Source: Plicaturopsis crispa FD-325 SS-3 (Eukaryota; Basidiomycota; Agaricomycetes; Amylocorticiales; Amylocorticiaceae). From it: DNA of 64,000 nucleotides. Positions 1 through 11,819 of this stretch are shown here, one piece after another; position 1 is the first letter of the stretch; the number at the start of each line of letters is the position of its first letter. The translations under genes were made by a program, and so were the position numbers. The stretch covers positions 2,481,789 through 2,545,788 of the forward strand of contig KN832554.1 of the NCBI GenBank assembly GCA_000827205.1. Direction: 5' to 3'. Under the pieces are notes generated by a model. The model did not search any database. It saw nothing but the letters and a program-made list of their open reading frames with translations, and was not told the DNA's origin.

Positions 1-431
1 AGGTCTTGGTGAACATGGACATACCTGCGTTGGTTCCCATTCCAAAAGCTCCCAGAGGACGGAAACGGGCAGGGGAGGATGTCGACGCCAGCGAGGTTCC
101 AGCAGCGTCGAGTTCACGAGCAAAACCTCGAGCGAAGACTGCGATGACAGCGGCAAATACCACGAGTGTCAATCATGGCAGTACGGAGGAAGCTCAGATT
201 TACGTACCTACGATCCCACCGGCGCCGAACAAACCCACGACTCGGACACAGGAGAACATCTTCCACGCAGGCCCAATGTATCAGTACAATGCAGGGACTC
301 ACGGCGTTGGTGGTAGGGAATCTCTTCCGTTTGCGCTGGATGTGTGGGCGCCCGTATTTCGCAACGCAAGTCCTCCGGCAGAGGCTCCCAATGCTTCCAG
401 TAGTTCTGTATCGGATGTGCAAATAGATTGA
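1..431 (+). CDS. 3' end of unrecognised protein (5' part outside window)
   Basis: The frame is open from the window edge to a TGA ending at 431 and has no convincing ATG context of its own, so this is the last exon or exons of a gene that begins upstream. About 140 residues are visible. They are low in complexity, rich in Pro, Ala, Ser and Lys/Arg, with a basic stretch (KAPRGRKRAGED) that could be a nuclear localisation signal. It ends in VSDVQID. I recognise no domain. A regulatory or nuclear protein tail is plausible only from composition. Confidence 0.5.
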   Translation, partial: VLVNMDIPALVPIPKAPRGRKRAGEDVDASEVPAASSSRAKPRAKTAMTAANTTSVNHGSTEEAQIYVPTIPPAPNKPTTRTQENIFHAGPMYQYNAGTHGVGGRESLPFALDVWAPVFRNASPPAEAPNASSSSVSDVQID

Positions 432-1287
432 CAGCTCGCTCGAGCCTCGTGTATTTACCTTGATGCGTGTACCGACATGTGTGCTGGCAGAATATAGACA
501 GGAACTCGTGTCCCCGGAGTGCCCGGTGGCATACACAAGCGCCCACACGATCATAACTGCGACGATTTCACCGAGTCCTCAGCAAGTCATTCAGATCTCG
601 AAAAAAAAGGAAAATCTGACCATTCTCATTTGAACTAGAATGGTTCAAAATCCATTTTCGAGTATACAACTTAGAGTCGAGATTTTGACTACGAGGACAC
701 ATTTTGCAAATAATTCTAAGTCTCGAGTCAAGATTAGCAGAGCGTCACGGCTCCTGCCAAAACCGCGTCGAGAAAGACCAGTCCGCTCGCAAGCTCGCGC
801 CTTCCCTATTTGTCTCTAAAAGGCGCACGTGACTTGCGAGCGGACTGGTTACGAGTCTAAGTTTCGGTAAGCAGTCGCGTGCGGCGGCGGCGTGCGTCTC
901 TTGCCAAGTACCACTGCAGTCTGCTGCCATATCCTCACACTTCGCGACGTGGGAAGACACGCATTTGTGCACTGCGTAAGCTACCAGCTAGTAGCTAGAC
1001 GCCGACGTCGACCGTAATAGGAGGACGAGCGGACCTCAAGACTGTCATCCGACTCTGTCATCTAACGCAGCAGCAGAGCCTTGCCGTGTTTGAGACCGGT
1101 ACGTACTTTCAACTACTATCAGTATTCAGCGCCAGCCCAGCAGCATACTGTCTGTCAACCCGCGTGGCGGCGCCAACTCCGGAGCATTGGTCCATCTTTT
1201 GCACGTTCTGTCAAGCATAGCTAATATATTTCGATGTAGACCTCTCGCAGGTTTCACCCTGATCTTAGTCCCTTCCGGGTCCCATAA
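432..1287. other. intergenic, about 850 bp, with a hairpin-forming inverted repeat
   Basis: No coding frame here resembles a protein. It holds the 3' flank of the first gene and the promoter region of the hydrolase gene. Related short words around a gagtc(g/a)agatt core occur at about 674-683 and 725-735. The clearest structure is the inverted repeat at 778-848, listed separately. Confidence 0.5.
778..848. repeat. perfect 16-bp inverted repeat with 39-nt loop
   Basis: The left arm CCAGTCCGCTCGCAAG (778-793) is the exact reverse complement of the right arm at 833-848, with a 39-nt spacer. The spacer also contains the CACGTG E-box-like word near 824-833. It could fold as a hairpin, be the core of a small non-autonomous DNA element, or be a paired binding site. 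No target-site duplication was evident by eye. Confidence 0.7.
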
Positions 1288-2555
1288 ATGGTTTTTGAAT
1301 ATCGGCGCCAGCCAATCAGAGGCATATATCTTGCCTATCAGCTGGTTGTTACTCTCCTAGTCTGGATACCACTCTGGACCTTGATATCTCTCCCCAGACC
1401 GCTACGTCCCAGGAGATCGTGGCCAGTGAGGCGATGTCTCATGGTGAGGCTTCTGCGACATGGAGTACACGTATCTAGTAGGTGAGCATATATTTTTCTC
1501 CGTGTCCAGAGCGTGTGTTTGAACGGGCCATACGAGGCAGGGTCGGCACTATAAGAAAATCTCCGAATCACCTTGCGCTCTGTCAAGGCCCTGACATCAA
1601 GGGGTTATGGATTCCTCCGACACCCGAGCTGATAACTGGCGATTTGTCGTACTGGGTCGCTGCAGCCGACGTCCAGCCCGTCCCTATTCCCGGCTACTGG
1701 ATAGACAGGCCTGGAATGAACATTCCTATGGGCCAGGCGCCAATGCCATGCGAGAAGGTCGTTTACTGTCTTCACGGCGGGGCGTATACGCAAGGATCGG
1801 CCAGCCCAAATTTGCTGACATCCGCGATTGCGTACGGACTGCTCGATCACCTGAAACCTGTCCAGCGTGCGTTCAGTATCGAATATCGGTTATCGGCGGC
1901 AGCACCATACGAGCCTGCAAACCCATTCCCTGCCGCTCTTCTCGACGCCCTCGCGGGGTACCACTACCTCGTCAACACCGTTGGCTTCGACCCCGCCGAC
2001 ATCATAATCGAGGGCGATTCTGCAGGCGGAAACCTCGCGCTCGCGCTTACTCGATATCTCATCGAGAACGGGAAGAATTTGGCGGGCATATCGCTCCCGG
2101 GCCCACCGGGTGCCCTCATCCTGCTCTCGCCCTGGTGTGACCTCGGAACCTCCCATGAATTCCCTGGGTCGTCGACGATGACTCTGCACGTTACGGACTA
2201 TCTGAACCCTAATCTCAACGGCTATGGCACGTACGCGAAACGCGCATTCGCCGGAATCTTCGGTGGCGGCGCCATGGAGACGAGCCGCTACATATCTCCC
2301 GCGTCGTTGCGGGCGCACGCAAAATTCGTCGGCTGGCCACGGGCGTTTATAAGCGCAGGCGGGGCAGAGATGCTGCGTGATCAGATCCGGACGTTGAAGG
2401 ATAAGATGCGCGCGGATATGGGCGAGGGAGCGGTAGCGTATGAGGAGGAACCGGACGCTGTCCACGACTATCTTGTGTTCAAATGGCAGGAACCAGATAG
2501 GACGAACACCCTGCGAGCGATTGGAAAGTGGGTGGACAGTCTGGACTCAATTTAG
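1288..2555 (+). CDS. alpha/beta hydrolase fold-3 protein (HSL-like, membrane-anchored)
   Basis: Two exons, 1288-1481 and 1541-2555. The 59-nt intron (gtgagc...gcag) splits an Arg codon; protein about 402 aa. The N-terminus carries a hydrophobic segment (about residues 14-35, YLAYQLVVTLLVWIPLWTL), probably a signal anchor. The hormone-sensitive-lipase-type core follows: oxyanion motif HGG (CLHGGAY), nucleophile elbow GDSAGG, the LLSPWCDL block, and a late Asp/His region ending DAVHDY that supplies the catalytic His. The family hydrolyses carboxyl esters (steryl acetates, xenobiotic esters); the substrate cannot be told here. The ATG at 1288 was chosen because it keeps the conserved FEYRRQPxRGIYLAYQ start seen in basidiomycete relatives. 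Confidence 0.85.
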
Positions 2556-3000
2556 ATTGCTTGTACCTCTCGGGGCATGGCTTCGTTGGATCTATTGGAT
2601 CTTCCTGGAGGCTAACACCGTCACTACTATCTATGATGTAGAATCATATAGCATACGAATGCTTGGGATTTTATCCCCTTCATAGACTTCGAAAAATTGA
2701 CGGACATTTTCCGTTACAGACAGTTCCATCAGCCACAGGATGGGTAACCTGGGTTCGCGTCCATGATGCATTCGGGGCTGTGGTACTTCAGCACAGGACG
2801 CCGACTCATTATCGCGGCTTTTGCAGTCAAGTTTGCAGTGCATATGTATATTTGCTGAATGCGAGGATGGTTGGATATTAATTTCCGGCCCAGAAATGGT
2901 TGGATCGAGATACAGTATTAAAACAATTAAGTAGCTTACACCTCTAAGGCAATCCAAGAAACCTGGGCCCGACGAGCTGAATGACGTGTCCAAAACTTCA
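2556..3000. other. convergent intergenic region, no gene seen
   Basis: About 445 bp between the 3' ends of the hydrolase and the kinase-like gene. There is a minus-strand open frame at 2631-2993, but it has no recognisable domain and no good start. I treat the region as 3' flanks and terminators of two convergent genes. Confidence 0.4.
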
Positions 3001-4339
3001 TTATATTATTGCTAGCAGTAAATTACCGGTCGTAAAACGGGTCCGCATTAAATTCCCATATGCACTATAGTATCTCATAATTTGTTGGCAGCGTTGCACG
3101 AATCCCTGAACGAGAAAGTTGCCTGCGCCAGAGCCGAAGCTTTGAGGGCAGGGGTAAAAGTCTGCAAGCATCCCTCTATCAGTATGTTGCAACGGGACGC
3201 TTGAGAGCGATGCACTCACTTTTCCAACATCGGACGCAGTCCCCCAATCGATAAGAGTGGCCTGTGTGGCGTCCGCGTTCCAAAAGACGTTCTCCGGCTG
3301 GAGGTCCTTGTGGAAGACACCGTATTGCTCGACGTACTTCTGAGCGGTGTTTACAACAATGTCGACCTTCTCCTTCAGCAGGGTTGCACACTTGTCCGTG
3401 CCGATGGCAGCCTGGAAGGGCGCTGTGAACAGAAGGGGGACGCCGGACTGCTTCGCGATGATCAGCCATTCGCGTCCGTCTGCTGTCTTTCCTTCGGCGA
3501 GCAATTGGTCAACCTATACCAAAAATTTTGAGCATCATTTGGTCCATCGCAATCTGTCTACTACGTACCTTGGCCAAGAAACCTTTCTCTTCGTCGAAAG
3601 TAGCGAAGTTGTTCTTGCCCGTCTTCGCTAGAGCCCCCTGAATGTTGCCGTTGATGTCGGGCCAACCACCTGTGACGTCGTACACGATGGCGCTGTTACC
3701 CTGAGAGTCCGACTTCGTAGCGGTACGACTGATCGGTGGTGTACCAAGCGTCAAAACGGTAGTCTCTGGAGGTGCCTTCCGGTCAGAGAGCATTAAGTAT
3801 CGCCACGCAGATCCACTAACCAGGTAAGCAGGCGGCGTCAACGCGTGAAGCGACCTTCCCCTTCTTTGCGGGCAAGGGACACGAGGCTGCGCTAGACGAA
3901 GCACTTGCAGAAGATGAAGAAGCCGACGTCTTGCTAGCGGCCACAGACTGGGATTATGAGATCAGAACACAGGCAACTAAGATAAAATGCTGAAACTTAC
4001 TGTCTTCGACGCTGCGGACGTTGTTGCCGCGGCCGAAGTGGTTTTCTTGGCTGCGGTAGTCTTTGTCGCCTTTGCAGTGGTTGTCTTGACTGCAGTGGGC
4101 TTTTTGGCCTTGGGCGTAGCTTTTGGCACGGTCACTTTCGGCAAAGAAATTTTGCGTTTGGTCTAGGATGCAGCCAGCGTCAGTACGAGTGTCTGTAGTA
4201 ACGATGCGAACATAGCACGCACCCAAGGATTGCTAGTCGTCTGTAAATCATCGCCAACCTGGATGGGTGCGGCGATGACTGCACCAAGGAAACATAACGC
4301 GACGAAAGCAAGGAAAATCTGGCGCAAAGCGTAGATCAT
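3001..4339 (-). CDS. secreted or ER-lumenal kinase-like protein with Lys/Thr/Ala-rich linker
   Basis: The ATG at 4339 opens a clear signal peptide (MIYALRQIFLAFVALCFLGA, then VIAAPIQ). Short introns follow (for example 4164-4223, starting gtgcgtg). Exons 2-3 encode a histone-H1-like linker of about 90 residues rich in Lys, Thr, Ala and Pro, then Ser/Ala. The C-terminal half is an atypical kinase fold: VYDVTGGWPDINGN, a candidate beta-3 lysine in ALAKTGK, a catalytic-loop equivalent YGVFHKDLQPENVFW, and LIDWGTAS in place of DFG. It is a paralogue of the gene at 28135-29196. The last exon reads through to a stop at 3001; a further intron near 3177-3220 is possible but breaks the frame. Activity and substrate are unknown. 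Secretion is inferred from the leader. Confidence 0.7.
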
Positions 4340-5203
4340 TATGAGAACGTTAAGAGAATTAATGCGATGGGATCAACCCGTAAAATGTCGTCGAAAGAAT
4401 GTGGATGTGAAGGCGCTGCCTTGGTGGAACGAAATGAGTCGACGACCGGCGAAGCTGGACAGTGAAGTGCATAGAGCGAGACAGGTGCGATACTTATACC
4501 CCTCGTTCTCGGCTGGCAGCATCGGAGTAGCATGTGGTGCATCTGCCCTAAAAAAACGAAACACGGAGGAACTTGCATTCTGATTCTAGACTCCAAGGAG
4601 GTGGACGTGACGGAGGAATACAAGCAGTGCTCCGACGATACCCGGCTGATGTATATCGCACGCGACGGAGCTCAGCGGGGCCCTCTCGAGCACTGCTAAA
4701 CCCTATCAGTCCACGCAATGCATCGATGGCGAAGCGACGCTAAGCGCTAAGCCGCACATAGAAATGAGCTCGAAGTAGAGCCGACACTTGTAAAAGGCAC
4801 AGCCGGACAACTGCCGGATATAAGATATCATGGCATTATCGATGTGAAACTGGCTGACCTTGGCGCCGCAAAATCAGATATGAAGGAAACTTGAGATTGA
4901 GTACATTTGTGTGAACGTCGACAGCAAGCAGCTCTACTCACTTACAATGCATCGGAGTGAATGCTTCCTACCCGGGGTCTAAATCACGTTTTGGGTTAGG
5001 TTTCTAAATTTGATTGATTCGCGACGTGGTGGATATACACTTCGACAACGCTAGCGCCACGCGGGACTTGGAACAAGAAGAGTAAACCTGGACCCGCGGC
5101 AAACGCTTTGTTTCAGATGAACCTGAAAAATGGACGATTAATGAAACGACGCCTAGTACACATAGATGGATGTCAAGAACAACAGACGGTAAAAATCAAG
5201 GCC
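4340..5203. other. intergenic, about 860 bp, mostly featureless apart from a kinase relic
   Basis: This lies between the start of the signal-peptide kinase gene and the 3' end of SWR1. It holds the promoter of the former. A stretch at 4751-4894 reads like a kinase catalytic segment and is listed separately. I see nothing else. Confidence 0.4.
4751..4894 (+). pseudogene. relic of a protein kinase catalytic segment
   Basis: One frame of 47 codons, closed upstream by a stop and downstream by TGA at 4892, reads HRNELEVEPTLV, then about 15 residues, then IDVKLADLGAAKSD. This resembles the kinase catalytic loop (HRDLKxEN-xLV) followed by subdomain VII (VKLADFGAAK). No flanking exon restores a kinase domain, so I read it as an isolated remnant on the strand opposite to the neighbouring kinase-like gene. 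It is not obviously the same subfamily as that neighbour, which has IDWG. A chance match cannot be excluded. Confidence 0.35.
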
Positions 5204-8200
5204 TCACAGCCTCCACTCCCTGAAGAACTCATGATCCTTGCGCGCAAACGCAAGCATGTAGTCCAGAACAGCGCCGCCATCCTCTTCCTCCTGTTCCTCC
5301 GCATCGGCGTCCGGGTAATCCTGAGCACGCTCGGTTATAACGGACCCGGCAGCATCACCGCCTAATGGTTCAGTTGCACCAACAGCCGATGACTCTCCGA
5401 AATCGGCCTCATCAGCACCTTCCAGTACCACCTCTTCCCGCGCGGCCACAGCAGCAGCGTGCGCATCTTCGGCCTCCTCGAATTCGCCAAGTGCATTTGT
5501 TAAGGCGCTTTGATCCCCCAACGCGTGTGCTAGCGACCCGTCATCGCCAAATAGCGACCGCCAGTCGAATTCGCCCTTCTGAATGACGAGGTCATCAAGC
5601 GAGCGCTTTTGATTGGCTTTACGGAGCATGGCTTCCTCGACGGTGTGCTGTGAGACGAAACGGTAGACGTGAACATCGCGAATCTGACCGATGCGGTGTG
5701 CCCTGATGGAAGTTAGTCTCTTCCACTGATAGCGGAACATACAGAGCACACCTGTCTTCGCATTGCCTGTCCATTTGCGGGTTGAAATCACTGTCGTAGA
5801 AAACCACGGTGTCCGCTCCTGTAAGACTATTGGATCTCAATGTAAGCCAATTATAACAGCGATGGGGGGCAAAGTACACATACTTGATACCGACACCGCC
5901 GGACCTCGATGACGCGATGAAGCAGAATACTCTCGCGTCGGCATTGAACCGTTCTGTGACATACTGCCTATCTTCGATCTTCGTCGCGCCATCCAGCCTC
6001 AGATACAGATATCCGTGAAAGTTCAAAAACATCTCGAGGATGTCAAGAATCTTGGTCATCTGCGTAAAGATGAGGACACGATGTCCACCAGCCTTTTTCT
6101 CTCGTAGCAAGCGAGTAAGCTCTTGAAGCTTGCCACAATCATATTGGAGGAGAGACGGATCGGGGAACGCGATTTGCAACTTGACGCTGGGCCGATGTAA
6201 GACGGTATCAAATGCCGGATTGTCGAGCGTGTGGCGCACAGGTTCTTCGAAGCCAGCGAGGGCAATGCCGGGCATATCGCGGGCAACGACAGCGGGCGTG
6301 ACAAAGGCGAATTTCTCAATAGAAGATGCCATGTCCTGACCCCTGGCCTCGTACGATTTGATGGCGCTCGCAATTAAGGTGCATGTTTCCATGTAGCCGA
6401 CACGTAAGTCTAGTGCGGACAGCGGAGTAAGAGGTCGATGTGCGCGTTGTGCCAGCCGGATAGTTTCTTGGCTGATAGCGGGTAAACGGCTGCAGCGAAG
6501 TCGATTGAGGTACGCAGTATGCCTGCACTGTGCAATCGTCTCAGCACGCCGCATGTGCTCGGTATACGTCCTGAAACCTGCGATAGTACGCCTATCCTTG
6601 GGCGGAGGCTCACCAGGGAGCTCAGCGATGAAGGGAAGCCGTGACGTCCCGTCTAAACGGCGGGTTTCAACGGCTGTGAGTAGCGAGGAATCTGCATGGT
6701 GGATGAAACGGAAACCAAGGACATCGAGGTTGAGAGTATCGTCATCATCGGTCTGCAAGAGGCGGCGGCGCACCAGAAGGTCTTTGATTTCGAAATCGGC
6801 GATGGCGGAACGCTCCATGGCAAACGAGGTTACGACCGGCCGAACCTCGAATAAGTCGGGATGATTGCATACTTTGCGAAGCTGCATCAATATGTTGGCA
6901 ATCTTCTGGTACACGCCGGATTGCAGGGCATCCCGTGTGTGCGCGCGCGTCATGAACTCGTCGTACAGGAAGCGCTGACGTTTGGACAGAGGGCATAGTA
7001 CGAGATGATCGTACTTGCGGGGGAGCTCTTTCTCCACGTCTCGTTTGAGGCGACGTAGGAGGTAAGGACGCAGCACCGCATGCAACTTCGATACACGCTC
7101 CGTATTTTCATCGTCGAGAACGGTGCCCATCTCGATGGCTCTTTCCAGAGGGTCTGGTCGAAACCTTAAGTCAATATATGTATTGGAACTAGAAAGGGCT
7201 TGCTTACTAGAAAACCATTCGTTGAATTCTTTTACATTCGCAAAGGAGGTCCCGGACATCAGGAACTGCAAGAGGGCCCACAGTTCTGTGAGGTTATTCT
7301 GCAGTGGAGTGCCAGTCAGGAGAAGGCGCCGAAACGAACGAAACATGAGTAAGATATTCCATCGTTGAGACTTGAAATTTTTGATCATGTGCGCTTCATC
7401 TAGGATCATGTAGTACCAGGCTTTGCGCTTGAAAATGTGGGCGTCACGGCTAGCAAGTGTGTAAGAAGTGATGCAAACGTTGAAATGGTGCTTGTCGTTC
7501 CATCCGTGTCGTAGCTCCTTCCGACGCTTCGTGGTCCCGTGGTAGCTGAGAACCTTGAAGCCTGGCAGAAATTTCTTGAACTCCATCTCCCAATTCAGGA
7601 GGACGCTGGTTGGTACGACCTAAGAGGCAAATTAGCACGCCTATTGATACACTGTAGTTAACTGGAAAGACGTACAATTAAATGAGGACCCCATATTCCC
7701 CAATCGCAGGCGAGATGGGCCAAAAGAGAAATGGTTTGGATTGTTTTCCTGGTCTCAAGGTGAGGAGTCATCGCAAGCATTGATAAATTGCACGTACCCT
7801 AAACCCATTTCATCTGCAAGGATACCGTTAACTTTCCTCGCATGAAGGCTGGCTAGCCATTCGAGCCCCGATTGCTGGTAAGGCCGTAAAACTCCTCGTA
7901 ATAGAAATGGTGCCTTGACTTTGTTTTCAGGGTTCCAGGTGACTGGAGCGACGGCATAGGGCTTCAGGTATTCGGGGACATCAGCGATTTCCTTGTTCTC
8001 CTCGTCAGCGTCATATTCCAGGTCCTGTGAGGGCGAGCGGGTGCCCTGGGAGCCGCCAACGGAGTGTGGAGGGAGGTCTTCATTCGCAGCCGGAGGAGCA
8101 TCAGGGAGTGTGGAGGTGATAATTTTTTCGGGGATGGGTAGAGGACTGGTCGCGAGTACAGTATCGCTTACAACACCAGTATCATGGACATCAGACAGAG

Positions 8201-10834
8201 GTGTATCCGCTGGTTGGTCGATATCGGAGACAGGTCGGGGGTCCCGCAGAGAATCTGAGCGGTAACGGTCAAAAATTGCCCCGTTCGTAGAATGTACGAG
8301 GTCGAGTTCAGGCGTTGCATCGACAAAGTCCGGTGATGCGGCTGTCAAAAGTGGAGTAGATGCAGACGCAGGGTCGATAGGCTCGGTATAGCCATACAAA
8401 ATGGGGCTTTCGTGGATATTGTTGAATAGAGCGTGTGAAGGGGAAGTCAACTCTTGATTCGACGGCAAGGACAGCTCAACGCTCTTGTCAGATGCAGACA
8501 CGAGTGAGGTAGCGCTCATAGGGTCTATAACGAGACCTTTCACTTCAACGCCTGGTGGTGGTGAAGAGCGCGACTCTTGGGCAGGAGACCGTAGCCCCCG
8601 AGACGAAGGGAGTCGGCTGAACTCGCCTATGTCATCGCCATGCATTGATGCGTCTTCGTCATCCAGCGTCGACGGTGTGCAGTGGTCGCTTGAGAAAGAG
8701 GAAGGAGCGGGAAGCAGAGCGCGCGACCCTAAGTCATCCTCTTCGTCGGAGCCAACTCCCAGCTCTGCAGTGCCATCCTCCTCATCGCTGCCAAGATGTT
8801 GACTCCCTTCCCTGCTGAAACTCCCCTCGTCGTCGCTAACTTCCTCGTGTTCACTAGAGCTAGGGTCATCCGGATCGTCAAGCATCGAAGCCCAATCTCG
8901 GAAGGTATCGGACGCGCTACTCGAGCGACTACGGCTAGCAGGTATGGACCCTTCCCCGCGCGCCAGATCACTTTGCTGTGTCTCCAGAATTTGCCCAGAC
9001 TGGTTGAGAATGGCATCGAGATGTTCGTGACCGCGTTTTTTCTCCTCCTCTTCTGCCCTCTTTCGCTCTTCCTCGCGGAGGTGCTACGCGTATCATCATT
9101 CAGTCGATGCGCCACCTGAACGATGGGCTGGATGGGAAACTCACGAATACAACTTTTTTCCACTCGTTCGTTACCATTTTCATCGTGGCCTTCGCGAGAG
9201 TACGAAGCCGCCGCTCCTCCTGCGCTCGTCCCTTTTCCATCCGAGCGGCGTGCCCTTCCCAGTATGCTTGAATCCTATTCGCCACCTGCCCTGCAACTTG
9301 GGATCCTCGTCCTCCTACTCTGCGGGCTCGTCCCCGCGCGGCGGCAGCTTCCACGACATGAGCCCACACGTCGCCGGCATCCGAGGTCAGTTTAGCGTGT
9401 GATTTGGCGACGAAACTGGTGTACATGTCATCGTCGATGGGAAAGAGCCGCCCTTCCGCACGCAGCGCATCCATGCGGTCATAGATAGTTGCATCATGTT
9501 TTGCCCGTTCGGCGAGTTGATCTTGGTCTACGTCTTGATCATTCAACGTTCGGTACGAGGAAAGCAACGCAGGAAGAGAATTGCCATGGCGGGAGGGAGG
9601 GGGTCTCTGGCGAGGATTCGAGAAAGAAGGGGGAGGGGGCCGTACAATGAGCTTGAGGCGCTTGATTGATGAGAACGGAGTGCCAGCAAAGGTTTGAGGT
9701 TGGGATTGTCCCTCGTTCTCCTACATACATATTATTGAGTATACGTGCGAAAGTTGACAAACCTCACGGACCTGAATGCCATTCGCTTTTTCGCTTCGCC
9801 TCCGGTGATGGCGATGGCTACTGTCTTGTGGTAGCCCGGTATCAGTCTTACGCTTTTTTCGCGGTGACGGCGTTGACATGCCGGTCTGAGCACTTATAGA
9901 ACTGAACGGTATGTCATCGGAATAATGATTTTCGGGAGGGCGCGTAGAGCGAGTGTGCAATGGTCGTGAAGATATACTGTGGTCGGGAGGAGCAACTTGG
10001 GGCGTCGACAAAGGTTCGTGAGCGGTTATGCGTGAAACCGCGGGTGGCGCCTTTCCTTTCCCTTTATGACGGGACTGTGGTGCTGATACCGATTCGCCTA
10101 TGACATTTGGGTAAAGAGCCCGTCTAATGGGCGTATCTCGAATTTGACACGCACCACTTCTATCTGGCTCTTTGCCTTTCCTCTTAACCTTCGCGTCCGA
10201 GACAATGGGTGACGCGCCTCCTGCATCGCGAGGTTTCTTGGCGCTCCCGTTTCTTACTGACGTGGGTGCAGAGACACTTGGTGTCGCGCCTTTAAGATGA
10301 GACAGGCGTTCCGTTTGCGACCTTCGAGTGCTCCTCGAAGGCCCAGCGGACGACGTTGCGTTGTTGAGGAGATCGTATTTGGCTTGTCTATACTACACGC
10401 GAGTCGTTTTAGTAGACATGAGAAATTACGATTTGGGGTCCGACCAACCTGATCGAGAACTGCCGACGTTTCAGTTTTCGCAGCCTGAAGGATACATTAG
10501 GGTAGAAAGAACGTTCAAAGGGAGGGGGTCGCAGCCACTCGCACCTCCGGATCGTAATACAGCATGGACACGAATTTCTCCATATGAAAAGATTCCCTGA
10601 CCTACTCCCCGTCGTCAGACAGCGCCATAGGTACATGAAATTGTTGCAACGTACCAATGTGTCGTGAGTATCAAGAATTTGCTCCAACTTGGCCTGTCTT
10701 TGCGCGACCAGGGCAGACCGCTCGGCCTCGATACGCTCGGGAGTCGCGTCCGCGCTGCCCATAGCCACGTCCATTCCTTCTAGACCTCCACCGGCATTGG
10801 GACCTGGCATTTTCATGGAGTCTGTGGAGGGCAT
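5204..10834 (-). CDS. SWR1: SWR1-complex Snf2-family ATPase (helicase Swr1)
   Basis: Catalytic subunit of the SWR1 remodeler, which exchanges H2A for H2A.Z in nucleosomes in the nucleus. The start at 10834 (MPSTDSMKMPGPNAGGG) splices at phase 0 into VRESFHMEKFV. Then comes a basic, disordered region (about 9730-10390), an HSA helix (about 9100-9400, EERRLRTLAKATMKMVTNEW), and an acidic Ser/Asp/Glu segment (8800-8885) that matches the H2A.Z-H2B binding region. The split Snf2 ATPase has motif I at NGILADEMGLGKT, motif II LDEAHMIKN, motif III LLLTGTPLQNN, a long insert typical of Swr1/Ino80, and the C-lobe FCFIASSRSGGVGI...LTGADTVVFYDSDFNPQMDRQ...AHRIGQ. After it come SLDDLVIQKGEFDW and an acidic tail. 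At least ten exons, with introns of about 50-60 nt. Confidence 0.95.
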
Positions 10835-11819
10835 GTTTGCCGCCCTCCGTCCATGAGATGTTTCCCGTCGGCTATGAGTCGTGCCACAATGAAGCGCCTC
10901 AACAGTCGATCTCCGCAGATTCCGAACGGTTTGGCGAGATTCTTGCACGAGTATAAGCCCCAGATAAAAGTGTCAGCGCTGGAAACGATTCTAGGATGTT
11001 TGCGTGGAGGAGTGGTCGAGGTAGGGGATTGCAATGTACCATGACCGTTTTTCGACATGATGGCCTTGTTTGTGTCCAAACAGGGGCGTTCCCATCTCTC
11101 CGAGCGGGACGAATGCCTTCACAAGTTCACCCTTCACCAAAAAGTTGCTCTGCTGATCTGCTACACTCGTTCCCATTTTCCGCCAAATTCTATCGTCAAT
11201 ACAACAAGGAAAAGAGTCCAGAGCAGGAGCTTGAGGAGTTTGACTCGGACCGTCAATTCAGAGGCCAGATCCGGACCAGGTGGCAGCGCAGCAGCAGCGC
11301 GCCTGCCGTATGCAGTAGTACTGGGTGGTGAGTCTTTTCCGGAGCATTGATGTCAGGAATGAGCTGACTAGGTACAGAGGCAACCAAATTCAACGCTTGA
11401 AGGAGCGGTGGATGTGCCCCTTGAAGCACCTTGTGCTTTGCCCCGCGTCAAAGCTGACAAGGTCAAAGCGTCAGCTTTTCGTTGAGCGCCGTCGTACCTA
11501 TCACCGCGAACCGCTGGGCTACGTTTCAAACCAAGTCGAGGCAGTGTTAGCCATGCATTTGGTGGTTGTGACTCGTTGGCCCTTCAACACGCGGCAAAGG
11601 TCCATACGCTTCTTGACATCGTTGAGTTTGCCTCTTTCCGGTAACGGTATTGTCTTCCCTTGGACAATGCCCAGCCACTCTTTCTGTGGACAACGATCAT
11701 GTGATACGCCACCAGAGGCCAGCATATAAAGGTGCGCTCCTACGACGACTTCTTGATTTCGCAAACAACCGCCTCGCATCGCAATCTCCACCCGTTCAAC
11801 CTCCCACCATTTCCAAACC
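10835..11819. other. divergent promoter region, about 985 bp, no gene seen
   Basis: This lies between the divergent starts of SWR1 and the kinase-like gene at 11820. Several open frames exist (for example 11057-11350 and 11325-11729), but none has domain-like sequence. A 9-bp perfect inverted repeat, AAAGCTGAC at 11450-11458 against 11470-11478, sits in a stretch where GTCAAAGC is repeated; it may be a regulatory site. Function unknown. Confidence 0.4.

Noticed and set aside
4339-4623. Minus-strand frame upstream of the signal-peptide kinase-like gene
   Set aside because: No domain and a poor join to the leader exon; the ATG at 4339 with a clear signal peptide is the better start.
8485-8802. 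Plus-strand frame opposite the SWR1 acidic region
   Set aside because: Antisense shadow of Ser/Asp/Glu-rich coding sequence; also true of 12227-12508 and 58359-58619.
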